A stretch of DNA of 64,000 nt from Morchella semilibera (Eukaryota > Ascomycota > Pezizomycetes > Pezizales > Morchellaceae): assembly GCA_009192285.1 (NCBI GenBank), contig CM018609.1, forward strand, positions 327,282 to 391,281. Reading direction: 5' to 3'. Below the pieces are notes generated by a model, which saw nothing but the letters and a program-made list of their open reading frames with translations, searched no databases and had not been told where the DNA came from. Shown in pieces: positions 29,731 through 41,644 of this stretch; position 1 is the stretch's first letter, and each line of letters opens with the position of its first letter. Made by a program: the position numbers and the translations under genes.

Positions 29731-32700
29731 TTGCCGCCGGAATCCAGATAACGACAAGAGAATCTTTTAATCCGCTAGACGACAGGGTTGTAATCGGTCG
29801 CACTAAAGGATATCGCAAGACTCCTCAGTTGAGGATTGATGAGAAAGTTGTGTTGTTGAAGGTTGGTGTTGGATCTGGCTCTTTGAAAGAGGAAGAAGTC
29901 GCAAGAGGTACTAGAAGTACGCGAAGTACGCAAAGGTGAAGAAGCAAAACGGTCCGGATACTCGCCTCAGATTGGGCTTTAATGATTACACAAAATGCTC
30001 CGAGAGGGCATCGCTTTCACCCCGACGTAATCAGTTGTGCGACGCTAGCTGTATGGCTTAATAATGCTTCTTTTTTCGTGGTCCGTGCTGTTTCCCTTTG
30101 CCGATTTCTAGTTGAATGGCCGGCTCAACTGAACTCCGGTGGTAACGCCGATTTATGTTTTTACATTTGAGTCAACCTCAATACGAGCATGCACTGTCAC
30201 ACAAACCATATCGGCTTTGGATTTTATCAAATATTTGGCCCTCATCGGCTCATGTAGCCATTCAATTTTAATCAAGTGAGTGGACTCACATCTCAGGGCT
30301 GAAACAAATGAGTACGCACAGATGCATGGGGAAACGTTAGCATCCGCGACTAACTGCACGTCCCCTGCGTCTTTCACTCCAGGCAAACCAGGTGCCTATA
30401 GGATACTGTAGTTTACCCTTATATGTATCATATTCCACATATTCCCCAGCCATTAATCACATGCCCGCGTTTACTTACTATTAGTATATGTTCCTATAAT
30501 GGTGCTAATTTATACTTTTGCATTGAATAGCAGTCAAAAGTACTCTCGGGGTCCCTTAAAAATGCCGGACTTTCTGGAATAATAATCGGATTTTTGCAGC
30601 CGGGCTTAGTAAGCCGCCAGGCTTTCTGGTCGGAGTTCCGTGATCAATCGAGGAGAGATCTCATGATTTCCAAAATTCACGATGAGATTGTTAGGCTCCC
30701 GTACAAGCCTGATGGAAACAGGATATATAGTAACCAGAAACTAATCTTGCGAGTTAGTCTGAAGGCATAGTTACATATCTCCTTCGATGTTTTCAAGGTT
30801 GTCTGGATGCTTGCCGCGGAGACTCGGGCCCTAAAACGCCGCGAAGGGACCGTACAAATTGGGAGATACTCTACTATATATATGACCGCATTTCATACAT
30901 GTAGTTGCACTATAACTAGTCTTAAGAGTCTCATACTCTCTTGTACATAAATTAGTGGAAAAGATAACTTATTGGGTAAAAATCCCCCCATATTAGTGTA
31001 CCTCTAATTGCGTTTTCATAAAATAAAGCTTCGACAATTGGTCACTAATCCAATAATATGCATGAGTAATCCACGAATCAGCGAGCCCGGTTCAACCTTC
31101 CGATATCCTTAGGAGTCAAATTCGCGACCCGGCCCGTTCGAGCGCCCTGCTTGAAAAACTAGGAACGCTTGGCTACCCATTGTAGACAGGATTTATCGAA
31201 TCACCCTGTCCTTAAGTTGTTGGTACAGCGGTGGGGAAAATTATTGTAGAAACAGGGGCCTAAGGGTTTAGGCGGCTACCCCAGCCAATAGGACTCGCAC
31301 CATACTTCTACAATAATTTTCCCCATCGCTGTAAATGAACGATTCTTGGCAATTTTGAGTTCAACTCTTGGCGGTTTGACACTTTTCTTGTACATATAGA
31401 TCAGTATCAGAGAGCTACTTGTTATTCAAAAGAAACTCCTATATTCATATTTCAACCAAAAGTATCATTTATGGGGGGGGGCATCAAGTACCCTAAAACA
31501 CTGAGTGAAACCCCTTGGCAACAATTACAGACAATTGAGGATTATACAGTCCTCGGGTCGATGGTTGGTCTTGCTGGACTCACATCTACTTTATCCCCAT
31601 AAACCTTCGAGACAATGCTGGCACCCAAAATGCCAATAAGTGGAATAAATTCTACGGTACTTGTTAGCGTGGCCTTTGGTCTCACATGAGGGGTGTCAGC
31701 ATCGACGATGTAAAAGTTTAACCTAGTCCTTTATATATTTCTATCATTCAGTACATCCACAATACACCTTCATTATCAATATGTAAGTAAGTGATACTCT
31801 ACTTAAATACCGTTATCAAGGACTTATTGATCGGTCGGTAGGGCTCTGTGTCGCGTTGAGTAGAGGAGGCATTAATGTGAAGGAGGATGTGGTTGCCTGA
31901 GGATAGTTAAGTTCATGTTGAAGGTTGAGCTTCTAACTTTTTTAGTTCTGATGGTTTGCGAATAAATTCTATTCCTTCTATTTTACTACTTTTCTTATGG
32001 GGGGGGGCCAAAAAGCGCAGAAGCCCGCAGAAGCCCGCAGAATTAAGCCAAAAGCCAAAAGCCAGTCTCAAAACCCCATGGAAAGCTAGTTCCTCGTGAG
32101 GAACTACATGTATACATGTAGCTACATGTATATATGTGTGTGTAATTACCCGGGCCGCGGGGGCACTTCATTGTAGAGCCGATATGTATGTGTATGTAGG
32201 TACGTGGGCTGGGTGGAGTTGTCAGCCCAAGTCGTTTATCCGAGGCGCCTGCACACTTATACTTAGCCATTGCCCCCCAAACCACCATCTTTAGATTCAC
32301 ATCTGTAGTTATACAACCACAATATATATATATATATGCCTTGTGGTCTAACCTCGATCCCGAAACAGCGGGGGCTTCACCTTCGATTAAATGGAACAGT
32401 AAGATGTGATATGATCATAAAGATGAGTAATTAATCTGGCCAGCTGGGGAATTACTAGACTCTATAGATCTAGCTAGCTCTTGTACTCAAGGGCGGGAGG
32501 GTACCGGTACTACATGTATCATCCATCAGCACGGCTCCCCCGCTGTGCTTGGCGGAAGAGCATCCTGCAATACTGATCATTGGCCTCCAGTTGGAAAGCT
32601 CGAGCCCCTAAGCTATCAACAAAGTGCTAAGTTGGTTGATAAACATGCATGCGGCCCACATGTAATTGCATTGATATAACAAAGGTACATACAAGTCCAT

Positions 32701-34799
32701 CCTCGTGTGCAATTATGCAGCAAGTATGGGTGAATTAATATGGGTGAATTAATAACGATATATTCATGAAATATTACAACTGCAAGTATAGAGGACGAGA
32801 TTAGGTCTCAGTGTTATATAAGGCCTAGGTTCTACCGCTATAACAATAATAGAGTAATACCTAGCGTGCTATATATATATATCAACCATATATTCTCAGA
32901 CCGACCTCAGGACTCATCAACATGATTTTTAATGCGTGGAGCCCGGCTTGTATATATCGTTTCATGAGCGGTGGGTTGCAGGAGAGGGCTGTAGTCAAAG
33001 GGTCAAAACCAAACTACGAGCCATGGGATACAGCTAGATTATCCATATATCGCTATCTATAGCTATAGGCAACTATATGGTACCATCAGTTCTCAAAAGA
33101 ACAGCCCGGGTACGTCAAAGGGTCAAATCTAAGCCGTCTGATATTTGGTTGCTTTACGTCTTGCCACCACTTGTTTCTCTGCTCTTTTACATTAAACCCG
33201 GGCTCTTAACGCTAGTACTCCGAGCTTGGTATAACCCATGATTCTAATCCAGCCCGGGCTACCCATCCTCTAGGTATTAAACAATCGGTCACAAACCGTG
33301 CAGGGATTTCAAACATACTGCCACAGCCACAAGCCTGCACGTGTGTGAGACAAAGAAGTACGTTGTACGCACTTTGACGATTCGCAAAATCTGAGAAATT
33401 TCGTTGCGCTGCAGCGGGGATTATTTACATCAAACTTGCAGATTGGGGTCTAAAAGTGATGCGGAGGCGCAAGGAATCTCTCAGAAAACACGCATGTCAC
33501 GCCAACGGTAAATGAATATATCAGAAACACGGTGTACGGTAGATCCTTGTATTGGGCATCTGCAGGCCTAGTACAGCCCCAGGATTCCTCATGTAGTCGC
33601 GTTCGGTTCATTATCCGGACCATAGGTTTAAACCGAATGGCAGACCCTGTGATGCCGATATGGTGCATATGGTGCCATAGTTCTAGAACATTTCCCGATA
33701 AACGGTAGTATAGTACGCATGCTGGCTCAAGCCATGATGTTTCGTTGCAATGGGCCTCATCTACTATGTACCATTGGAACTGCATGTGTGAACTTATATG
33801 AGTAATGGCCGGCCCTGCCACTCCGGAACCTTGATATATATACAGTATGAAAAAATGGGGTGAAATCACTACCATAGGACTACGGAATTTAGTGACAAAT
33901 ACCGAATTAAATCGGCATTAGAGGAAGAGTACTGTACAAATACCGTATGCTTACCGCAATGCTAGCGTACCAACGAGAATACCGTAGTTATCCCACCCCT
34001 CTTTTTAGTACTATAAATGTTAAAACCCGGCCCAGTTTTTTACCTAGTACATGTGACACGTGGTTAGTATGTTATGGCCATCATGAGATATCACTCGCAT
34101 CAAATGTGCCTTGGTTACCCACATACAAATCAGGTTTGATTGTGTCTATATACTTGCGGTGAAATTAAGTATTGTCTCTCGCGCACGATAGCAACCGACC
34201 TCACTATGCGATAGTTCAAGTGGGATATAATTGTTTTTGGGTGGAGAAATGGCTGTGGCTTGACTTTAATACACTCGGCCGGACTAATTAGCTACATGTA
34301 GTACAGTGATTGTGATTCTATAGGCTATATCTATAGGGTCTCAAGTCTAATATGTATTTATGCTCTTACACCACTTCTTAAATCGTAAGTAATACATGTA
34401 ACTACTTATGTTTAATTGGATGAAGAATAGCAGTTTTGGACCAACGGCGGTTGGGTGGGATCTGCAGTTGTCGTTGCTCCGAAGTAATCGAAGAAAACCT
34501 AACCCTGGTACATTACATGTAGTGATAGTATGTAGCCATCTAAGCTAGAAATTTATATGAAGTTTTCTCATTATTACATACAAATATAGTACTTCTTGCC
34601 TTTTCAATATTACCGCGCCCCAAAAACCAAATCTGAAGGGAACACCAAGCTTAAGTCTGGGCTTGGGAATAAGACATCCTAATATGGATACACGTATCTT
34701 AGTCATCCAATAGCTCGGGAGGTCCGAGCGCTAGAGGTACAACACCTTAGGGTCTTTCGACTCTTTCAGTCACCAACGTTAATTCTGCAAGCAGAAACA
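29731..34799. other. Gene-free region, 5 kb
   Basis: No gene seen. It includes the ABC transporter promoter side, inverted repeat F at 31224, a triple TACATGTA cluster at 32105-32130, TA microsatellites near 32322 and 32870, and a 14-bp direct repeat GTCAAAGGGTCAAA at 32994 and 33114. A 141-codon minus-strand open frame around 33450-33875 shows no recognisable domain and I do not call it a gene. Confidence 0.55.
31224..31333. mobile_element. MITE-like inverted repeat F (110 bp, TA ends)
   Basis: Terminal inverted repeats of 28 bp differ at one position. The left arm begins TACAGCGGTGGGGAAAATTA at 31224 and the right arm, read from 31333 on the other strand, begins TACAGCGATGGGGAAAATTA. Both ends start with TA, so TA|CAGCG...CGCTG|TA fits insertion of a Tc1/mariner-type non-autonomous element. 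No open frame inside. Confidence 0.65.
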
Positions 34800-35324
34800 A
34801 TGCCTCCCTCCAACTTTGCCCCGACAAATCAATACCGTAACCTAAGAGCATGTATGGTCTGCTCGATCGTTCAAACCCAGCAGGTACGCTGCACTACCTC
34901 CCATGATCAGGCCACGTTTTCTACCCAAGTGCTGACAACAGCTCTGTATGTCTAGAGATTTGTTAAAGAAGGGTGCCCAAATTGCGAAGACATCCTCCAC
35001 TATCGTGGGCAGGCTGATTTGATCGAGGACTGCACTTCCCCTGTGTTCGAGGGACTGATCTCTATGCGAGAGCCGACCAAATCCTGGGTAGCAAAGTGGC
35101 AGAGAGTTGACACGTTCGTTAAGGGCATGTACGCGGTGAAAGTCAGCGGAAATGTGAGTGGGGTAACAGGATTTCGCTAATTGTCACGGCCTCAAGGGGC
35201 AAAGTACGGACTTGGCTAACGGAGATACCGATTCACACAGCTCCCAGAAGAGGTTATCCAAATGCTCGCAGATAACGACATTGAATATCGACCGCGTGAT
35301 GGTAGTGACAGTGCCAGGGAATAA
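34800..35324 (+). CDS. spt4: Transcription elongation factor Spt4
   Basis: Zinc-binding subunit of the Spt4-Spt5 (DSIF) complex, which binds RNA polymerase II and supports elongation. The gene consists of three short exons, 34800-34883, 34956-35153 and 35241-35324, giving 121 residues. Starting [20 protein letters not shown], it has the C4 zinc finger as C18-x2-C21 and C35-x2-C38 (RACMVC and EGCPNC). Then comes the conserved [20 protein letters not shown] and [16 protein letters not shown], ending with [12 protein letters not shown]. Introns have standard GT-AG borders and both junctions keep phase. Length is usual for the family. An isolated gene between two gene-poor stretches. Confidence 0.93.
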
Positions 35325-35419
35325 TTTTTCACTTTTCTCAACTAGTTATGCCTAATTCCCCCCCTTTGAAAATTCTTGAGTGTGCCATACACCAACAAAA
35401 AATTATTTTGATATTTTGT

Positions 35420-35526
35420 CGAGAACTAAGCTTCAATAACACTTGTCCTATTGCATTTTACCCGCAATACCGGGTTAAAAATGGCGGCGAATCCGATGTG
35501 ATCTTTCTAGAGTAGTTTAGTTCTCG
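35420..35526. repeat. Inverted repeat G (107 bp) with inner hairpin
   Basis: CGAGAACTAA at 35420-35429 is mirrored by TTAGTTCTCG at 35517-35526, with partial pairing further in. At the centre is a second hairpin, TTTTACCCG paired with CGGGTTAAAA (about 35457-35481). It lies about 100 bp after the SPT4 stop, so it could also form in the transcript's 3' end. Confidence 0.4.
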
Positions 35527-36215
35527 GCTATGACTTTCTAGAGGCAGAACTTTGCATGTAGCTACTCGGATCGTTGCCGCTGACAACCGGGGGGGTGATT
35601 GCTTTGTACCAGCATCGTATATATACATGTAGTATGTGGGGTCAGCTTGTTGAAGTGCAGATACTCAAGGTACATGCATCGTAATTCTAAAACCTGGTAA
35701 AAAAAAAAAAAAAAGGAATCTATGGGAAATCTGATGGGAAAAACAAAATTTTATCAGAAAGGGACAAGTACATCATTGTGCAACCACAAAAAGCGCCCCC
35801 TAAGCTTCTACAAACTGGTGCCTGGTTATATCAACTACATGTAAGTACATTTAGCTAAGAAGCTACATGTAATTTACAAACACATATGTATTCGAATATA
35901 CACGACTTCAGCCTGTAACACTCAGTTTATAGTCTTCCCCTGAGTGATATGCGAATGCCGTGCCCAGTTACAAGGGTACCGGTCATCGAGGCCCAACCAA
36001 CAGCTCCGGACCGTAATGCATGGAAGATCACGTCTTGTGTCATGATATCTTGTATTTGGAAGGGCCAAGCTTTCGACAGTCATTGCTGCATGTACTCGCT
36101 ATCCTCATAATGAAAATGCTTGTGAATAAGGCAGGGATAATTCCATGGGAAAACAGCGCCACTACATAGAGTACAAATAATCCGTGTAACTGTCACTTGC
36201 ATTTTTCACGAGTAT

Positions 36216-36730
36216 GTGCGAATGTATTTCTCCGATCGATGGTGTTCAATTAGAGCTTTAGCTTTAGCTAAGACCATATGTTGTAAATTAAAAAATTGCC
36301 GCTATTTAAGCTCCTTGCAGCTGGTACCTCTATTTTACCCCTTACGCCATGCGGAAGTTCTTCCGTACCACGAAGATGTATGGGAACGGGAAACGAAGTC
36401 CATTTATATATCGTTATATCACTTCACTTCAAACACAAAGATTTAATCCGTATTGTACTAGCTCTAGATCTGTTCCCTGAAACAATTCGTGATAAAGGGG
36501 AATGCAGTAAGAAAGAATTGAAACATTTATATTTACCTATCGAGGATTATGACGGGAGTGGGAGTAGTAGACACGAAAGTTCTAGTATAGGATATACTAC
36601 ATGTAGCCCATGTGATTTCTCGGAATTTTGCATCAATTACAACTGCTGTCAGCTCTTAGACCGGCTGTTGGTATTTCCGAAGCTAAGAAATTTTCGCAGG
36701 AAGCCGAGAAGCTACGGCCATTATAATTAA
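36216..36730 (+). pseudogene. Possible degenerate DDE transposase fragment
   Basis: Two overlapping frames. One reads LFYPLRHAEVLPYHEDVWER; the other, after an apparent frame change near 36410, reads FKHKDLIRIVLALDLFPETI and continues about 100 codons to 36730. The second phrase resembles the start of PIF/Harbinger-type transposases, where a phrase like RF...DL.RL..AL.LP precedes the DDE region, but no DDE motif is visible. This is weak resemblance by eye only. It could equally be a chance open frame. Confidence 0.2.
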
Positions 36731-38380
36731 TTCAGGTTGATCGTGGCTCGAAAAGCGCAAAGTAATTGAACCATTTATGTACTCGTGATCGAGACATTAT
36801 GAAACCTGAATAGTACCTTGCACAAGATACAGGCATCTTAGTATTCGTTGGGTAGTTTGCAAGCTCTTGCCAGATACTAGTATCGTGAGAAACAACACTT
36901 CTAGGCTTGTGCTTCCCAACTAGGGAGAATCTGTGTTCGTATCTTCAAAAAAAAAAAAGGTTCTAGTAGCCTCTATCGTATGTATGTACCAGGTAATCAC
37001 GAGGACCTTGGGAAACTTGGTTGCCCGCGCCACTCTCACCCAATAAAATACACGCTGCAGTTAATATAAATTTTTACCCTCTATGTACCCTTGCAGAGTA
37101 GAGAGTAGTTTTAACATGCAGGTTTCTATTCCCTTCAAGTCCTGTCGCAGTTCTTCCCAGACTGGAATGGCTGAGAAATTATGCATACCTCAACTTAACC
37201 CATCTGTCATGTTTCCCCGCTTTTCGGCTCGAGGCGCTCTTTGAAAGAATAGGACAGGAATTTTGTTTTACATTAACTGTAGTGAGAATAGTTTTTTTTT
37301 TTTTTCTCTCTCTCCCTTTCCCCTTCTCACCATCTCCTATTATGATCTCAGCGACATAGCCAATACCTTACCCAGCCAGCAAAGAGGCAAAAATACCATT
37401 CAGGTGTATCTTTGGCCGCATATAGTTAGTCAATACGTTATTGAGGTTGTTCTTCATCCACAGATTGTTTCTCAGCAGTACTGGCTGGTTAGTAATGGGC
37501 CCTTATTTTCCTTTTTTCTTTTTCGGTTACCGACATGCACTCCAGATTCTCGGAGATGTGTTTTTGGTGGGAGAGGGGGGTGACAGGGGAACTCCTTCCC
37601 ACTTCCCCCCATACCCTGTCGGATCTTCTGTCCATCAAAATCGTTTCTCTAATTGGTGCAACGACGTTCCTTGCCAAGAAGCGCGGGGCCCCACTTTTTG
37701 ACATTCCCGACAGCGCAGCCACAGCGGACTATCGTATCTGAGCACTGACAATACATGTTGTAGTGACGGTTGGAAAAATTGCTAGAGACAAGGGTCTCCC
37801 TCGAGTAGAGAGAAGCGAGCACAAAGTATAACCCGTATCGTTATCACGGGTATTCACTTCACCGCTCCCTATTTTTTTTCTGCTCCCAGTCCAGTGGACT
37901 ACTTTATGGTAGAGACATATAACAGTGTTGAGCATAGCTGCGATCGCCTGTTCTCCTTCCAATTACCGCATTATCCATCATACCACGTTAGCTGCGCCCA
38001 TCACAGCTTTAGCTGATTTCCTGGGTTGCTGAAAAGAGCCCACAAGTATTATACATGTATGTATATGTCCGAAATAACTCTCTACACCACTCACACCTTG
38101 CCGCTCCCACCCCTTATAATTGTTCACAGCTGCCGCCATCTTCTTCCTCGCCCTATTAAAAACTGGTCCCTTCGTTCAGCGGCCCTCAAATCTACTTTCC
38201 CTCGTCTCCTTCTTTCCGGTCCCCGATATCCATATCCTCAGCCTCGTCACCACTTCTCCGCTTGTATCAAATTACCTCCCCACACCCCCTCCGAGCAGCA
38301 TCAGCACCAGACCCTTCTCCGAACCTTTCAATATCCTCGCCCATATATCACGCTCTCGTACCATCTAGAGGTCAGCAGTC

Positions 38381-39709
38381 ATGAAGATCGCGTGCCTACA
38401 GGTAAGCAAATGCCAGATAGACTCCCGCTCATCCCTATCATCACGCTATCCGCATAACCGTTGTGGTTATTGTTTTGCCGTGGCAGGAACGCTTACATTG
38501 TGATTTCCCGTAGTTTAACCCCCAGTTGGGCAACATCGCCCATAACCTCAAGAGAGCGGAAACAATAATCTCTCGAGCTGACCCGGTCGACATTGATCTA
38601 CTGGTTCTTCCTGAAATGGCATTCTCAGGTGCGTTTTTTTGCCCATTGCCACAGTGATCATATATTCTAGTTCCCGATTTTGCCTGCATTTCATATATCT
38701 CGTCTCATTGTGACCCTTATTTGAACTGGATATAATACCATGCCCCGTCCCTATTGTGTCGTATGATATCATTTCTATCATTTCCCTTATCGCTGGCCCA
38801 AAACGTAATAAATCTTTTTGGCCAAGAATCTGTCCAGCTGACAGCCATGTTTTCTTCGAAAATATCAGGCTATAATTTTAAATCCACCGAAGAAATTGAG
38901 TTCCATCTGGAACCCACAGCTGCAGGTCCATCTACAGTATGGGCACGATCGATCGCTAGGCGTCTTGGATGTTACGTGGCCCTGGGATATCCCGAATACT
39001 GCGCACATTCTCCTTCATCCCCTCAAGGTTCCATGTCTCGTTATAATTCAGCCGTTCTGGTATCACCACAGGGAAACGTGCTCGTAAATTACAGAAAGCA
39101 CTTTCTGTACACCACAGATGAAACCTGGGCTGAGGAAGGGAAGGAAGGCTTTTTTTCTGGGGAGATGCCCGATGGATTGGGGAAGCTTGCGATGGGAATA
39201 TGTGTGTTCCCTTAGCTATCCTTACTTTTCGGGATATCACAACTCTCTATAGATGAGCAGGAAAAGAACATTGTACTGATATGCAATTTCTCGCAGGCAT
39301 GGATCTCAACCCCCGGCGATTTGAAACACCTTTTGAGAACTACGAATTCGCGCACCACATACTTGATAGTAAAGCGGATTTGGTACTTATGCCTATGGCT
39401 TGGCTCACTTCGCAACCGCAGTCATCCTTAGTAGATCAAGCTCAGGTTCCTGATGCGGACACCCTTGCATATTGGATTCAGCGCTTGCAGCCGGTCCTCG
39501 ACAAAGGTCCTCAGGGACGATCAGAGGAAACTATATTTGTTACCTGTAACCGGATAGGGGTTGAGCGCGGGGCATCATTCGCTGGGACTTCCGTAGTAGT
39601 GGGAGTCAGCAAGGACAACATCAAGGTCTATGGTTGTCTGGGTCGAGGAACGGAAGACCTGCTTGTCTGTGAGGTTCCAGGGCCCGGAAAGAATTCACGG
39701 CGAAGATAG
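38381..39709 (+). CDS. Protein N-terminal amidase (NTA1-like, nitrilase superfamily)
   Basis: Deamidates N-terminal Asn or Gln to Asp or Glu, the first step that exposes tertiary destabilising residues to the Arg/N-degron pathway. Exons 38381-38401, 38514-38628, 38869-39201 and 39297-39709 give 293 residues. It starts MKIACLQFNPQLGNIAHNLK. The nitrilase triad is visible: Glu41 in VLPEMAFSG, Lys122 in NYRKHFLYTTDE and Cys157 in GICMDLNPRRFE. The following ENYEFAHHILDSKADLVLMP and later FVTCNRIGVERGASFAGTS also fit NTA1. The first exon encodes just seven residues. No targeting peptide is obvious. Phases agree at all junctions. Confidence 0.9.
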
Positions 39710-41644
39710 ACAGGATTGTTAGTACGGAAATACGGGTGATGGCAGTACGCCGTTAGATTTGTGGTGCGAAGGAGATATACCGCATGCATTCGGACAAATG
39801 GGGGGGGATGAATCATGGATTGATGCAAGAACCCGCTATTCAAGAATTAGAGATGGCGCGCGGCGGCATGGTAATGCATAAATTTGGACATTTGCGGGTA
39901 GCTGTCGGGTGGCTTGATTAGCCATCCGGGTCCAATATGGAGTACTTTGGGGTCATTTGTTTCCTATGGCGGCTCTTCATTTTTTCGGCGGTAGCCTCTA
40001 GCATGGTTCTTGTTCAGTTTCAATTTATTATTACAGGTACCAGAATTTTTTTTATCTTGTTTATCTATTTTTATTCTGTATTCATCATTATCATCTTTTT
40101 GTAAGATAGAGCGTCAGATGGGGGACACGCGGGAAGGCATGTCCGGTCTTATTAGGAAGATGGAGCAGAACTAAAGGATCTTCCCCGGAGGAAGTAATCT
40201 AATTAAATGCGTAACTCAACTCTTACTTGTACCTGCTTCTAAATAAGATATAAAACAAAATGTAACTCGGAAGGATCAATGTACTTAGGTGTGTGGCAAT
40301 GTAACAGGTACATGTACTTATGTACATGTATGTAGTTTATCTTTGGCTTGATACCTTGGGTCCTTCTCTTTTCGGCCCGTCTTTGTTCCACCTTTTCCCC
40401 GCACTGTCCCCCACTCCCACATTCCCACGATTTCACCCTACCCGTTTAAGTGCACTGCACGCACGAGCACGTCATACATCAGACTACGTACTCTAGTGAG
40501 GTCTGACGGAGGTGGCTTTTCGGCAATACTAATTGAGATCGCGATCAAGTGGCTGGTACTTGAACATGAGCCGAGGGGAGTATCACTTCACCCCGTCTCA
40601 TCCTGTACGTATATACTGTTGTATGATATGTACAGATCCACATCAGGTAGGAGCTTAAGATATGGTATTCGCAGAAGACGGTCCGAGAGAAGAGCGGGAA
40701 AGAAAAAGCGAAAGCACAAACACATAAAACAAGAAGATAATAGACAGCAAAGACAAAGCAGGAGGAGAAATAAGATACCCACGTAAATACATACAGTTAC
40801 AGGTTGTCAACATCCGTAGAGATGAGAGGGCGACAATAAACAAACATCGACAGACCATAGAGATAGACAGCAAAATAAGTAGATGAACCACATGTATGTA
40901 GCTCGTTTGTTGAGGAAGTACGAGAATAAGTGAGCCCCCTTTATGTACCACGAATTTGGGATCTGTAAGATCCAGTGAAAGGTAGCAAAAGAAAGATAGG
41001 GTTTTTGTGAACCCAGGCAAGATAACCCCGAAACAAAAAGCACCTGCTCCGACGAGAAAATACATGCTTTGGTATGGGTAAATCAGAGGATAAGCTCGAA
41101 TTCACGAGAAATACCACCTCCAGGGAGAATGTCAAGATCCCATGAGAAAGAAAAGAAAAGTGCCTGGGACCCCTGACTTGTATCAACAAATGACCGGCTC
41201 ATTAATCGTCCCAGTAGACGCGCAGATACTCGATGGCTGTAATCATGATGACGAAAACACCCTCATATCCTTCTTCCCTGCCCCATATAAAGGAAATGAA
41301 CATGAATGACCGAGAAAGATTCCATGACCCAAAAATAAAACGTAGAAAGACGGAGGTAAAATCATGACGTGAACTCTTTGCATAAATAGAACAACCCGGC
41401 CCGGTATTATCAATTCCAACCACGGTGGTCTCTCCTAAACTACCCTCGCCGGAAAATAAATGCACCGATAAAAAAGATAAAAGAGAATCAAGAGAATAAC
41501 AAAAAAAAAGGGGGGAAAAAAAGGAAAAGAAAAGAAAGAAAAAGATCCCACAATTTGACTCCATAAAAAATGACGTCGGGATTAGAAAGAACAGGATAGC
41601 GGCACAACCGTTTGTGCGGTCGTGAGCTCATGCTTTTTCGTCGC
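39710..41644. other. Intergenic, NTA1 / CBF1-like (convergent)
   Basis: 3' ends of two convergent genes face each other across about 1.9 kb. Two TACATGTA copies lie at 40309 and 40323. The stretch from about 40700 to 41600 is purine-rich on the plus strand. No gene is recognised; open frames here are long only because of skewed composition. Confidence 0.5.

Larger units (their letters stand above)
35325..38380. other. Intergenic, SPT4 to NTA1
   Basis: Holds inverted repeat G (35420-35526), five TACATGTA motifs (35624, 35836, 35864, 36598, 38052), a poly-A tract near 35700, a doubtful transposase-like relic (36216-36730) and, from about 38080, a pyrimidine-rich stretch that looks like the NTA1 promoter and 5' leader. 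Nothing else is recognised. Confidence 0.5.

Noticed and set aside
33450-33875. 141-codon open frame on the minus strand
   Set aside because: No recognisable family, no conserved phrases, and it lies in gene-free repeat-like DNA.
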